Assembly (NCBI GenBank): GCA_024760905.1
Contig: CM045731.1
Coordinates: 20,207,501 to 20,271,500, forward strand
Origin: Plotosus lineatus
Lineage: Eukaryota; Chordata; Actinopteri; Siluriformes; Plotosidae
Direction: 5' to 3'
Length of the DNA stretch: 64,000 nucleotides
Shown: positions 1-9,900 of the stretch, in pieces
Layout of the letters: each line of letters starts with the position of its first letter
How positions within the stretch are numbered: the stretch's first letter is position 1
Position numbers and translations under genes: made by a program
Notes under the pieces: model-generated
Database searches by the model: none
The model's input: only the letters and a program-made list of their open reading frames with translations
Told to the model about the DNA's origin: nothing

Positions 1-260
1 TAGGCTATTACTGTGGAACACTAATAGGAAACCAGATATGGATTTTTACATGAGGTTTTTGACCTTGAAACGTCAAACCTCAGCCATCTTTTTGTAAATT
101 CTTTTATCCAGTCCAGGTAAAGTTGAATACAGGTATACCTTGGCTTACATCTTTAATTGGTTCCAAGAGAGACGACTTAAGTCGAAAAACAACTTAAAAC
201 TAATTAGCTTGTCTAGAGGCCAGCCTTGGTTAGGCTATGCCAAATTTACTTGTATAATTA

Positions 261-261
<1 letters not shown>

Positions 262-308
<47 letters not shown>
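262..308. repeat. (AT)n microsatellite
   Basis: Continuous TA dinucleotides, next to the inner Tigger-like insertion. Confidence 0.9.
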
Positions 309-309
<1 letters not shown>

Positions 310-360
310 GCATACACATGCATATAAAATATATACATGCATGCACATGTATTTAATATA

Positions 361-1149
361 CAGTGATACCTCTGCTCACGAACATAATTGGTTCCCAGAA
401 AGTGTGTGTAAGGCGAAAAGTTCGTCTTCCGAACATTTATTTCCCATAAGAAACCATTAAAATGACAATAATCCGTTCCCAGGTCCCCATAAAACATAAT
501 TTTCTACTAAATAAGCCTTAAAACTACACAAAAATATACCTTATTTTATGTATAATAAATGTGCTATTGTATTGTAATTAAAGAAATAAGCTGTACTGTA
601 TAATAAAGTCGTTTTATTTACCTTTGTGATGGTAGTTGATGGCTTGATGGAATAGAGTGGGAGGAGGAGGGAGGGAGGGACTTACTGTTTGGGAGGAGCA
701 TTTGGAAACGCCTACTGTTTGGAAACACCCTTAGCCACACACGCACCCTTAATAGCTTCCTTGTTCTTAAGGATGGGAGCAATGGTAGACTTAGCGTACT
801 GGTACTGGGACGCTAAGTCACACAAACGCACACTTCGTTCGTGTTTTTCAATGATCTCCGCCTGTGGTGGGGTCTTTTTCGGTCCCATAATAGCAAAAGT
901 ACACTCAATATGGTCCAACATGTCTAGCAAACACAAGCCACTTCCGCACTCAAAGAAAGGGGGTGACGAACTGTGACGCCATGAGCGTGCGTCAGCTTCT
1001 CGTGGCCGCCACCGTGGCGCTGTTCGACCGCGTGGTTTGATTCGTCTGCCGAAAACTAGTTCGTCAGCAGAGACTATATGATCGCAAATTTAATGTTCTT
1101 GAGGCGAAAAGTTCGTGAGCTTAAGCGTTCGTCAGCGGAGGTTTTACTG
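361..1149 (-). mobile_element. Inner Tigger-like element 1
   Basis: The left terminus cagtgatacctctgctcac matches, in inverted form, the right end at about 1128-1149 (revcomp cagtaaaacctccgctgac). TA dinucleotides flank both ends (359-360 and 1150-1151). A transposase N-terminal remnant lies inside on the minus strand. At 789 bp it is far too short for an autonomous Tigger (about 2-3 kb), so it is an internally deleted copy. Confidence 0.75.
712..936 (-). pseudogene. Tigger/CENP-B-type transposase N-terminal fragment
   Basis: The 74-residue minus-strand frame contains MGPKKTPPQAEIIEKHERSV, then VRLCDLASQYQYAKSTIAPI and LKNKEAI. The pattern (basic start, 'LCDLASQY', 'STIAPILKNKE') is that of the first helix-turn-helix (psq-like) of Tigger and jerky transposases, which binds transposon ends. 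Only this domain survives: the CENP-B HTH and the DDE catalytic core are absent. It lies inside inner element 1 and shares its orientation. I consider it a dead remnant. Confidence 0.7.
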
Positions 1150-1281
1150 TATATACATGCATGCACATATATATGATTTTCTGAGTAGATCCTTCCGTAG
1201 GAGAGTGCTCAATACTTTTTGGTAGAGCAAATAAACAAAAATAAAAGGACAAGACAAAGACTTTCTATTGAAACTCCATTT

Positions 1282-1336
1282 ATCACTACAGATCTGTTTC
1301 GAGGGGTGGTGAAACCATCCTCTCTCTTCAGGTGAT
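1282..1336 (-). ncRNA. Hammerhead ribozyme motif, minus-strand copy
   Basis: This is the exact mirror of the motif at 1357-1411, present because the locus is a perfect palindrome. It has the same core (CUGAAGA, GAAA, cleavage after the GUA triplet). A transcript across the whole palindrome would carry only one sense copy, and its two arms would pair with each other in competition with ribozyme folding. Confidence 0.65.
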
Positions 1337-1356
1337 TATAGAAGAATTCTTCTATA

Positions 1357-1411
1357 ATCACCTGAAGAGAGAGGATGGTTTCACCACCCCTCGAAACAGA
1401 TCTGTAGTGAT
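1357..1411 (+). ncRNA. Hammerhead ribozyme motif, type I, Penelope-like
   Basis: Read 5' to 3': stem I strand ATCAC (1357-1361), core CTGAAGA (1362-1368, fits CUGANGA), stem II 1369-1392 closed by a TTC loop with one A.C mismatch and one bulged A, core GAA plus A15.1 (1393-1396), very short stem III ACAG/CTGT (1396-1405), cleavage triplet GTA ending at 1406, then stem I return strand GTGAT (1407-1411), complementary to ATCAC. Every invariant hammerhead position is present. The open stem I and tiny stem III match ribozymes described in Penelope-like elements. Expected activity is self-cleavage after A1406. Confidence 0.7.
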
Positions 1412-1454
1412 AAATGGAGTTTCAATAGAAAGTCTTTGTCTTGTCCTTTATTTT

Positions 1455-1457
<3 letters not shown>

Positions 1458-1531
<74 letters not shown>
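1458..1531. repeat. (AT)n microsatellite
   Basis: About 74 bp of TA dinucleotides directly 3' of the palindrome. Confidence 0.9.
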
Positions 1532-1536
<5 letters not shown>

Positions 1537-1581
1537 CATGCACGCACATATTTAATATACTAAATATACATATATAATATA

Positions 1582-2350
1582 CAGTGGTACCTCACCTTAT
1601 GGTAGTCCCAGCAAACGAAAAATCCAGGTTACGGAAAACATTTTCCAAAATGTTTTGTCTCTGTATGAGAAACAAGTTCTCCTTACAAAACGCGCCATTC
1701 AAACGCACCATTCAAACATTCAAACAATGCACGAGCTTCTCTCCAATTGACTATCTTCCAACATCCTGCCCTGCTGGCCTCCAATTGGCTATCTCCTAAC
1801 ATCCCGCAGCTCCTTCCCATTGGCTATCTCCCAACATCCCACCCCACTGGCCTCCCATTGGCTAGGAGGGATGACGCAGCTCCCTCCCATCGGCTATTAT
1901 GGAGCTGCATCTCCCATAATGATTTTTGTGTAGAGGACAGAGTTACTGTTGTTTCATGTGTTTTTCGAGTGTGCTCATTGCAACTTTCTTTTTTGGCTCA
2001 AACTTTTAACCTTGCATAAACATTTGTAAGATTATAACTATGCTAAGAAGATATGGTCAACATACATACGCACGTGTGTGAGATTCCCGGTGCGAGTGAA
2101 AAGAAGTGGGCTCGTGGCATGCGGTTGAGTGATATCGCAAAGGAATATGGCCAAACCCGTCTACCATCGGTACGATATTGAAGCAGAAGGAGGCCTTAAA
2201 AGGTATACTTTTAAAGTGTTTAGGGGGTAGTCTTGGGCACCTTGGAACGAATTGCACGTTTTACATGTAAAATGCGGTTCAACTCATGAAAAATCCAGGT
2301 TACGAAACTACTTCCGGAATGGATTAATTTCGTAAATTCAGGTACCACTG
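1582..2350 (+). mobile_element. Inner Tigger-like element 2
   Basis: The left terminus cagtggtacctcaccttatg and the right end ...aggtaccactg (ending 2350) are inverted repeats. TA flanks both sides (1580-1581 and 2351-2352). Inside, plus-strand codons at about 2120-2205 read RLSDIAKEYGQT and, after a one-base frameshift, STIGTILKQKEA: again the N-terminal HTH of a Tigger transposase, broken. Between 1750 and 1910 a short 'attggctatctcc(c/t)aacatccc' unit is repeated several times. The element is internally deleted. Confidence 0.7.
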
Positions 2351-2574
2351 TATATTATTATAATGATTAACTTTATTTTTATCTATTTCTTATTTTTCCA
2401 TATATTTTTTGAAAACCGACATATAATCGAGAACGACTTAACTCGAAACAACTTAAGTCGAGGTATACCTGTATATCATACAACATTTGTAGTTAAAAAA
2501 ATATACCCATGCAACACAATTAATCTCCTCCCCTTTTATTTTGATTAGTAATTAATTTGCTAAGCCACTACTTA

Positions 2575-2690
2575 TTACAGGGTGTCAGGGATCCTGGAGT
2601 CTTATCTCTGCCAACATACGGTGAAGGTGGAGTACATCCTCAAAAACTCATCCATCCAATGAAGGGAGGAACACACAAAGATCAGGATGT
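2575..2690 (-). repeat. Degenerate SINE tail
   Basis: The order of words (ggatcctggagtcttatctctgccaacatacgg, then a gtacatcctcaa block) matches the 3' half of the tail-B SINE found elsewhere in the window on the minus strand (for example 29170-29380). It is heavily mutated. Confidence 0.35.
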
Positions 2691-3840
2691 GAATAAGAAA
2701 TGGGCCCAGTCTGTTGGCTATACGGAACTCATTTTGCAGTGACACCCTAGATGTGACCTTAGAAATCGGATTCATTTGTACCAGGACGGAACGTGTCCCA
2801 CTCATCATGTGCGTCTTTGCCATTTTTTCTTTCGTTAGACAGACAACTGTAACAAAAATGTTGAAGCAACTCTATTGATAGCGGTGGTTTCAGAGCGGTT
2901 TTTAATCACTGTCCAAAAATTCATATTTTCGCTATCCACATTGCTCCTTAGTGATGATGGAGAGGTTTTTATTTTATTTTTTTTTATTATATATTTCAGG
3001 TTGAGTACACCCCAGCATCTGTGTGAATAATGGGGCAAATCACACATTACAGATGGTAAGAAAGAAAGAGAGGTAATTTAAGCATTTAATAGTATACGCA
3101 GGGCAGCATTTTACGAATAAGTCTGAACCTGGGAGTAATGTGCAGAGGAGCACAAGTAAGATTATGATGTTAATGGCTTTTAATACATTGTAGAAATAAA
3201 ACTTTATACCTCATTGATCGGAACGAGCTCATTCAATACTGCACATCATTAACATTTTATTCACTTTAACTTTCAGTCATTTGGCAGCGGCTTCCATGTA
3301 AAACAGCTCACAAGTGAGACTTTCTCGCTGTTCAATGCATAAAAATTGGCGGAAGGTGGAGAAAGAACCAGAGGAGATGAGACCCCCCCCCCTTTTCCCC
3401 TCCCTTTTCCTTCCCTCTCACAGGCTCAGTGTAAAAACGTTAATCTACATTTTCTTTATACTGTTTAAAAATAAACATGAAATCAAAAGCTTGCTTTCTT
3501 TTTTATGTAAAACGGGTAATTTCTTCTCGATTCTCTGCACACGCTACTCTCTCACCACTACTTTCTACACTAATTCCAAGTTATGGACGAAAGGCGATGT
3601 GGATGTCACTGAATAGTCCCTGACACGGATTACCGATCGAACAGTCTGATTAGGTGACATCAGCCGAGTCTGGGACAAGTGACCGTTTCACTCCATGGTA
3701 AAAAAAAAAAACCCAAATGAAGTAAGATTTGAGTGGTTTATTTGTAATAAAAGGGAACCATGAGAGCTGTGTAATGGTGTTCCGTTCAGGGTGAAGTTAT
3801 ACCACACGCAAGCATAAAGAAAAATCAAACTCAAGCTAAT
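2691..3840. other. sh3rf1 intron, no recognisable feature
   Basis: AT-rich sequence with short homopolymer runs. I see no conserved exon, RNA gene or transposon end. Confidence 0.4.
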
Positions 3841-3841
3841 A

Positions 3842-4252
3842 CCCCCGTTTCAGTGGAGCGCGGCAGACTTACAGAAGCAAAAATGTCATCCGCAAACGTT
3901 CCGCAGTTATTCCCTCATCTTCTGTGTGATTCCGTAGTTATTCCTCAAGTCTTCCCCCCACTTCCGTATGCTTCTGGCAGGCCAGAATATTCTGTGAACG
4001 AGCTTTTGAACAAGTTCAAAAGCACGTTCACGGGGAAAAAATTGCGTGAGTATTCCGTGGGGTCGCTTTTTGGCATACTTTGCCGAACCTGTTCCGCACA
4101 TGCTGTGAATGTGCCGAGAGTGTAAGAATTTCCAATTTTCCGTAGGATTTTCATCCATTTTCAGTGTAAAAATGCCGAAGCTCTTCTGTAGGCTGCATTC
4201 CGTGCCTTTCTGGTGCAAGATCCTTGCATGCCGTAGTCCAGTGAAATGGGGG
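3842..4252. mobile_element. Tigger-like MITE with CCCCC termini
   Basis: The left end cccccgtttcagtgga and the right end ccagtgaaatggggg are inverted repeats, each flanked by TA (3840-3841 and 4253-4254). The last 85 bp (about 4168-4252) recur at 5281-5365 at the end of the neighbouring transposase-bearing remnant. The MITE is therefore plausibly an internal-deletion derivative of the same family. Confidence 0.65.
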
Positions 4253-4254
4253 TA

Positions 4255-5365
4255 CAGGTACAACCTCCCCAGTCCGGCAACTTCGGGACCTGAGGCTTAC
4301 CGGACCACAGAAAATTCCGAACCACAGGTGGTCCTTAAATAAACACCCTGTGTAGTCTTATTCAGCCCGGATTATAACTGGAGCATTGTTTTAATATGAT
4401 ATATGTACAAGTAAATATGCATGCAGAAGGATACAAGTTTAATGTTACAGCAAGACAAGAAAACAATACTACGTACAGGTAAATTTAAGCAAAAATACAA
4501 AAAGCAAACAAAATACGGAAACAAAATTAAAAAAAAAAAAATGAAAATTAACAAATATATGTACGGTACACTTACGTATACTATTACGGCTTCAGAGCCC
4601 GGTACAGGTAATGTACGTTCAGATAACTTCATGTTACACTATACTGGAGTTATATCTGTGGTCTTGACTGGGGTGACATCCGGAGTTGCAGAACTTTCGG
4701 GTGGTATGCCATCTGGTGTCTCGGCTCGGTGGTCATCTGTGGATGCGTCTGGGGTAGCGGACGTACCGGGTACAGGATGCGTGACTGTAATCTGGATGCA
4801 TTTGTCGATCGATATTCGTTCTCGAACTTTCACTTCATCATCGTCAATTTCACTTTCACCGTCTTTACCTGTAATGTCAGCAGTTAAGTTCTTCGTGGAA
4901 GATTTTTGCCTGCGCCACTAACATCTCACCGGACACAGGAACGTTACCGCTTTGCCGAAGTTTAAACCACTGAATGAGAGCGCTGTCTAAATCATCGCTT
5001 TCCTCTCCTTAAGTGTTTTATAAACTTGCATGTACTTTTTAGTGTAAGACTCACTGTAAAACTTAAGAATTTGATTTTTCTGCTTCTTAATATCATACAC
5101 AGTTGACGACCCGATGTTGTACTGTTTGCATGGGGTTCGCACTGACACACCTTTCTCCAAGTTCAACAATTCCAACCTTTTGCACGTTGAAATGATGCCG
5201 GACCACGGGGTGCCAGACTGAGGAGGTTGTACCTGTGTAAAAATTTCCACTTTTCTGTAAGATTTGCACTCGTTTTCTGTGTAAAAATGCCGAAGCTCTT
5301 CCGTAGACTGCGTTCCGCGCCTTTCCGCTACGATCCTTGCATGCCGTACTCCAGTGAAATGGGGG
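4255..5365 (-). mobile_element. Tigger-like element remnant with transposase pieces
   Basis: This remnant shares its right terminal about 85 bp, including ccagtgaaatggggg followed by TA at 5366-5367, with the adjacent MITE. Its minus strand carries broken transposase coding (4640-5250). The left boundary is uncertain. A different terminal-like sequence (ccagtccggcaacttcgg) near 4270 suggests another Tigger end abutting it. Confidence 0.5.
4640..5250 (-). pseudogene. Tigger/jerky-like transposase, N-terminal half, broken
   Basis: Reading the minus strand from 5250 gives KRLELLNLEKGVSVRTPCKQ, then YNIGSSTVYDIKKQKNQILK: the first helix-turn-helix of CENP-B/Tigger transposases ('STVYDIKKQK'). 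After a frameshift near 4990, DDLDSALIQWFKLRQSGNVP and VSGEMLVAQAKIFHEELN follow. This is the CENP-B-type second HTH, with the classic 'LD.AL..WF...R..G.PVSG..L..KA..F' pattern. A stop follows, then an acidic segment (4639-4833). No DDE catalytic domain is visible. It is a pseudogene of a selfish element, not a host gene. Confidence 0.7.
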
Positions 5366-5639
5366 TATAAGCCTAGGACGGAGGCAGTTTAGGTGAGCGC
5401 TGTGCTTCGAACATAGTTTGGCAATATATAACAAAAAGATTCATTCCGAGTTTTTATTTTTTATAAATATTTTTCCATATTAAATTGTGGTAATGATGAT
5501 TCTTGTGATGATCCAGATTCTTGTGTTATCAGCTCAGAACCAGAGTGGTATAACCACCTAAGAGCTATATTTGACAAGAATTGCATTTCTTCAGGAGAAC
5601 ACCGACATTCACACAGGGTTCCTGGTTTGATTTCCGGAC

Positions 5640-5795
5640 TTGGGTTGTTTCTTTGTGAAGTTTGCATCTTTGATGGGTTTCCTCCCACAGTCCAAAAACA
5701 TGCATGGGTAGGCTGACTGGTGCTTCTGGATTGCCCCAAGTGTGTTGGCCCTACAGTGGCTTGGCGAGTCTCCCTGTAACCCTAATTACAATTCG
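5640..5795 (+). repeat. SINE (tail-B family) fragment
   Basis: It carries the hallmark string order of this family: 'gtttgcat', 'gggtttcctcccacagtcc', 'acatgcatgg', 'taggctgactgg', 'attgcccc', then 'ggcgagtctcc' and 'taaccctaatta'. The tRNA-like head is missing. Confidence 0.55.
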
Positions 5796-5799
5796 GTAG

Positions 5800-6744
5800 T
5801 TCAGAATATGAATGAATGGTACAACTAAGTCATATTTACAAATATGAAAGGACAAAAGTGATTAGTGCAATGCAGCAGCAAAGAATCCCGTTCAGTTATA
5901 TAACTCCAACACGAGCACAGCATGCTGGGACCTCGCATTTAAATACTTCATTAAGTCAAAGTGAAAACATAAACTTAAGTTCCTCTGTGTGATGGGAGAA
6001 CACTGCATTTTTTTTTTTTTTTTTTAAGAGCAGGAGAGAAAATCTTCAACAGAGAATAAACGCTCTGGTTATCGTCCTTCTGAGAGATTCAGGAACTCCA
6101 TAGTTTCTATTTGTACAGTACATTATGTTTGTTTCTGCTTTTATAGCCTAATAAATCGCACTTCTGTCCAAATCAAATCATAGCCATTTGGATATCACTC
6201 GCCATTGACTAATAAATCTATGAATTGCACATGCTTGTATTTTGCTATACTCTGAACATCTGGTACCATTTGCTGACTGTCAGCATTTCATGTCCAATCT
6301 GATGTCATGTTTTTGAATTTTTTTTTTTTTTTAATTTAGTTACATTTTTTTTTTTTTTTAATAAATAAATAAATACGGTGAGTTGCTTCACACCAGCTCA
6401 CCTTTACTTAGCCTGCACCAGACAATAATTAGCTCCACTAGATCTCTCTAACAGTTCCACGGGGGATGCCGTGTCGTCCCGATGCTAGAGACATGTTCTC
6501 ATTGGTTCTGACATTTTTAGGTCAGCTCTGACTTCACTCAAGTCGAAGAGGGTCGTTCATGAGAGCGAGTCGTCTACAGATAGCCAGGCCTACAGGCAGG
6601 CAGAAAACCCAAGAAGACAGATGTGTCTCTTTTGGGATAGGGTTCTGTTTTTCGTAACGGTCATCAAGCTCAGACTTGTCCTGTCTGGTTTTGTGAGGCT
6701 CAGATATTCCCTTGACTTTTTACTTCCTTCTACACCCCCCCGCC

Positions 6745-6776
<32 letters not shown>

Positions 6777-6855
6777 AGTGTTTTGTTTTGTGTCCAAGTC
6801 TCAATGTCTCTGCAAATTAATTCTGGTGAATTAAAGTTCCCACCTTTCCTTACAG
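5800..6855. other. sh3rf1 intron, simple sequence only
   Basis: Several poly-T tracts (6006-6026, 6318-6334, 6344-6361) and a (CA)n run at 6737-6772. No gene is recognised before the acceptor at 6854-6855. Confidence 0.4.
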
Positions 6856-6966
6856 GTTCACATCTGCACCACTGGCCTCATCGTCACCCCACCTCCAAGC
6901 AGTCCAGTAACCACAGCGACGGTGTTCACTTTTCCTCCAGAGACCAGCTATGCCTCGATCCCAGTG
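6856..6966 (+). CDS. sh3rf1: sh3rf1 coding exon, TPPPSSP linker
   Basis: Acceptor ...ttacag at 6855, donor gtcagt at 6967. 37 codons, phase 0 at both ends: [20 protein letters not shown] then [17 protein letters not shown]. This is the proline/serine linker before SH3 domain 3 and matches the corresponding vertebrate block almost word for word. A longer overlapping open frame (6621-7031) is in the wrong phase. Confidence 0.93.
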
Positions 6967-9900
6967 GTCAGTTGAAATACGACACTTTGTATTGGATTCT
7001 CTGTGCGGCAGCACTCAAGCGTGTGGTGTAGCGCGAAGAGTGAATGAGCGAGTACGGCGTGTAGTGTGAAGTCAGACAGGTGTTTGAGAGTCTTTGGTGC
7101 TGCAGAGTGCCTGGAGTGAGGTTGTTAAGTCATGTAACACTTTTTTTTTTTTTTTTTGTGTATATAATTTTCATTTTGTGTATTTTGTTGTACTGTTTTG
7201 ATTCTAGGGTTGCACGGTCATGTCAGTAGTGGTTAGCACGTTTACCTCACAGCAAGGAGGCTCTGTTCTTCGGTCTGTCTAAAGTCATGCATGTTAGGCG
7301 AACTGGTTGTTTCAAATTGCCCCTAGGCGTGAATGGTTGTGTCTGTGTTGCCCTGTAATAAAATGGTAAGCTGTTCTGTGTGTACCCCACCTTCGTCCAG
7401 AGTTGGCTGAGAAAGGCTCCAGCACCCCTACAACCCTGGTAAGCGCTGGTTGTCTGGCGAATGCTTTGGCTTTTTCTGACTTCCCAAAGGCGTGCGTAAC
7501 CTGTTGTTTTGACTTGAAATTTTCTGTGTTTGAATATTAGTGTGTGGGTGTGTGTTACATGAATGCAGACACATGAACCTATTGCATTAGTTATAAACCA
7601 AACCACACACCAAAAAAGGGAAAGGAAGAACAGGAACACTGCCATATGATACCAGCATACCCCACATCAATGTTCTCTTGACCTCAGACCACACACTCAT
7701 GTCTGTGAGTGATGGATGTGCCTGTAAATTCCTGTGGGAGTGTGTATTCTGTCTGTCCGCAGCCTTTTATTTAGCTTCATTGTCAACTTATTGATTTTTT
7801 TTTTTTTTAAATAAGAAAACGTGCAATATTTTAGGATTGGCGCATCATCGTTACACCGCTGTATTGGTTTTCGGTTTTCTCGTCAACACAAGAAAGCGAT
7901 GCTTACTGTTGAAGATCACAGACCTGACAATAAATAAATACATAAACTCATGAGATTTACAGACACGTAAAAAGACAAGAGCTTCCACCACCCCCAAAAT
8001 AATTGGCCAGGCAAGTATTTCACCCTCTTTGATCCAGTATCCAGTGCCTATATATAAAGATAATGATGACACAAAATCGGCATCCGGTAGGTATTTTAAT
8101 TACGAGTAAACCAAAATAAATGGGTTTAAAACATGAAGCAAGGAAACACACCCTTCCGTTTATCTTACATAAAAATAAATTGGAATCAGCTGTCCCAGAT
8201 AACGTTAGATGTTTTGTCATGGGTTACATGGTGTGTTGCTCCTCTTGATCGTGAAGCTCGAGGACGGAGCCCCATGGATATGGAACATGACTTTAATGGT
8301 TGTCCCGTGTCGGTTCCTGAATTGATGCTGATTGGCTGCTGATGGGCAGCAATTAAGGGGGGAGACAACATATTTATTTGTGATGAAACTGTTGAATGTA
8401 ATGTCTGTGAAGGTTTATGTAATGTCTTGTTTGTTAATTTACTTCAGGATACTTTGCCTCCTCCTCCACCTCCTCCTCCACAATCCTCCTCTGCAGCCTC
8501 TGCGTCATCATTAGCCACAGGGCAGAGGCCATCCCCCACCACGGGTGACCAGAGTGGACGCCAGAGACCAACTGTGTAAGTATTAAAACGACACACATGC
8601 ATGCTGAAAATGTATGGCTACGTATTTCTTTTTTTTTTTTCTTCTTTGTTATGCATGTGAGGTTGACCTCGTTACTTTCCTCTGAATGGCAGCTGAGCAT
8701 GACTGAGTGCAGGTGAGGGGTCAAAGATCAATAATGGGAGAGGGGATTTTGCAGATGCAGTCTCTTGGGTCTCATCCCAGGTTCTGAATCTGAGTTTATG
8801 CCCTGACCTTTCACCTTTTTGGTTGAGCATCACTCTCACTGCCCTAATACATGCGTGACTGATTTGTATGTGACCGAGCATCTTAAAGTGCCATGACCTG
8901 TCTCTGCAAACTGGATTTGTTGAGGTGCTTCATCTCGACCTCACAAAATTTCATGCTTTAGGTGTTAAATTGTGCTTGTAGTGTAACTCTTCATGGAGGT
9001 GCTAATTAAACGGTGTGTGTGTGTTTTCACTCTGGGACCTTCAGGTATGTCGCCATGTTCCCATACACACCACGTAAGGAAGATGAGCTGGAGCTCAGGA
9101 AGGGCGAGATGTTCCTGGTGCTGGAGCGCTGTCAGGATGGCTGGTTTAAAGGAACCTCCATGCACACCGGCAAAATCGGAGTTTTTCCTGGCAACTACAT
9201 GAGTCCTGTAAACAGGTAACATATGTCCTGTACATGCACACACTGATCATGGGTTCAGATTAGAAGCTGATTTGTGGAGCTGGTCTCTTATTTTTTTCCT
9301 CCTCTCCAGAACGGTGGCAAACAGCATTCAACCCAAAGCCCCGTTAGCAATGTGCTCTCAGGCTGGACGTGGCGTCACCATCGTCAGCTCCTCTTCTTCT
9401 CCGGTCAGGGCTTCCTTGAGTAGTGCTGACTCCAACAAGTCCCTCCCAGTTTGCACAGGTCCTGCTCCTTCAAGCCCCATTCCAGCAGCTGTGGTGACGA
9501 CATCTCACGTGTCTTCTGGTCAGCATCCCAAAGTGCTCATGCACGTTACATCACAGATGACGGTGAACCAGGCACGTAATGCTGTGAGAACTGGTAAGAT
9601 GTCAATATTGGTCTCAAGTATATATTTTTAAATACTTGACATCCATCATTTTTTTTTAATTCTTACAGTACTTACTCCACCCTATTTCCTGGTCTAGTGT
9701 TATGTATAGGTTGGGCATTTTTGCTCACTGATTAATTTTCTCTCACCCCCCCCCCCTTTTTTTTTAATTAATTTTTTTTGGTGCATGCTTGTAGTTGTGT
9801 GCCACAATCAGGATCGACCCACCGCTGCTGTAACTCCCATCCAGTCCCAAAACGCCATGGCTTTCCTGTCTCATCTGGCTGTCTCTCCGCAGCCGACAGC

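Larger units (their letters stand above)
1244..1449. repeat. Perfect 206-bp palindrome (Penelope-type repeat, head-to-head)
   Basis: Two 103-bp arms are exact reverse complements, centred on gaagaattcttc (1341-1352), with no spacer. Pairing stops at an A/T-run length difference just outside 1244 and 1449. The arm sequence contains a hammerhead ribozyme core, annotated separately on both strands. Hammerheads with this minimal architecture are characteristic of Penelope-like retroelements, whose ends often occur as tandem or inverted copies. A perfect palindrome of this size implies recent formation or ongoing gene conversion. It could alternatively be an assembly fold-back. Confidence 0.9.
130..2471. 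mobile_element. Outer Tigger/pogo-like DNA transposon, split by later insertions
   Basis: The left end begins caggtataccttggcttac just after a TA (128-129). The right end finishes aggtatacctg just before a TA (2472-2473). The two ends are inverted repeats (CAGGTATACCT), and the subterminal gacttaagtcg motif also recurs in inverted form. TA target duplications and CAG termini are typical of the pogo/Tigger branch of Tc1-mariner. The interior holds two other elements with TIRs (361-1149 and 1582-2350) and the palindrome at 1244-1449, so this is the oldest layer. No transposase frame of its own was recognised. Confidence 0.6.

Noticed and set aside
258..497. Open frames rich in Ile-Tyr repeats (also at 1332-1577, 47416-47738, 48561-49016)
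   Set aside because: Translations of (AT)n microsatellites; no gene features.
2557..2742. Short open frame after a cattacag acceptor as an sh3rf1 exon
   Set aside because: No match to SH3RF1 blocks; the sequence resembles a SINE tail and the donor is unconvincing.
4421..4921. 166-codon plus-strand frame
   Set aside because: Lies opposite the Tigger transposase remnant and shows no domain of its own.
6621..7031. 136-codon frame overlapping the first sh3rf1 exon
   Set aside because: It is in a different frame from the conserved [13 protein letters not shown] sequence and runs through both splice sites.
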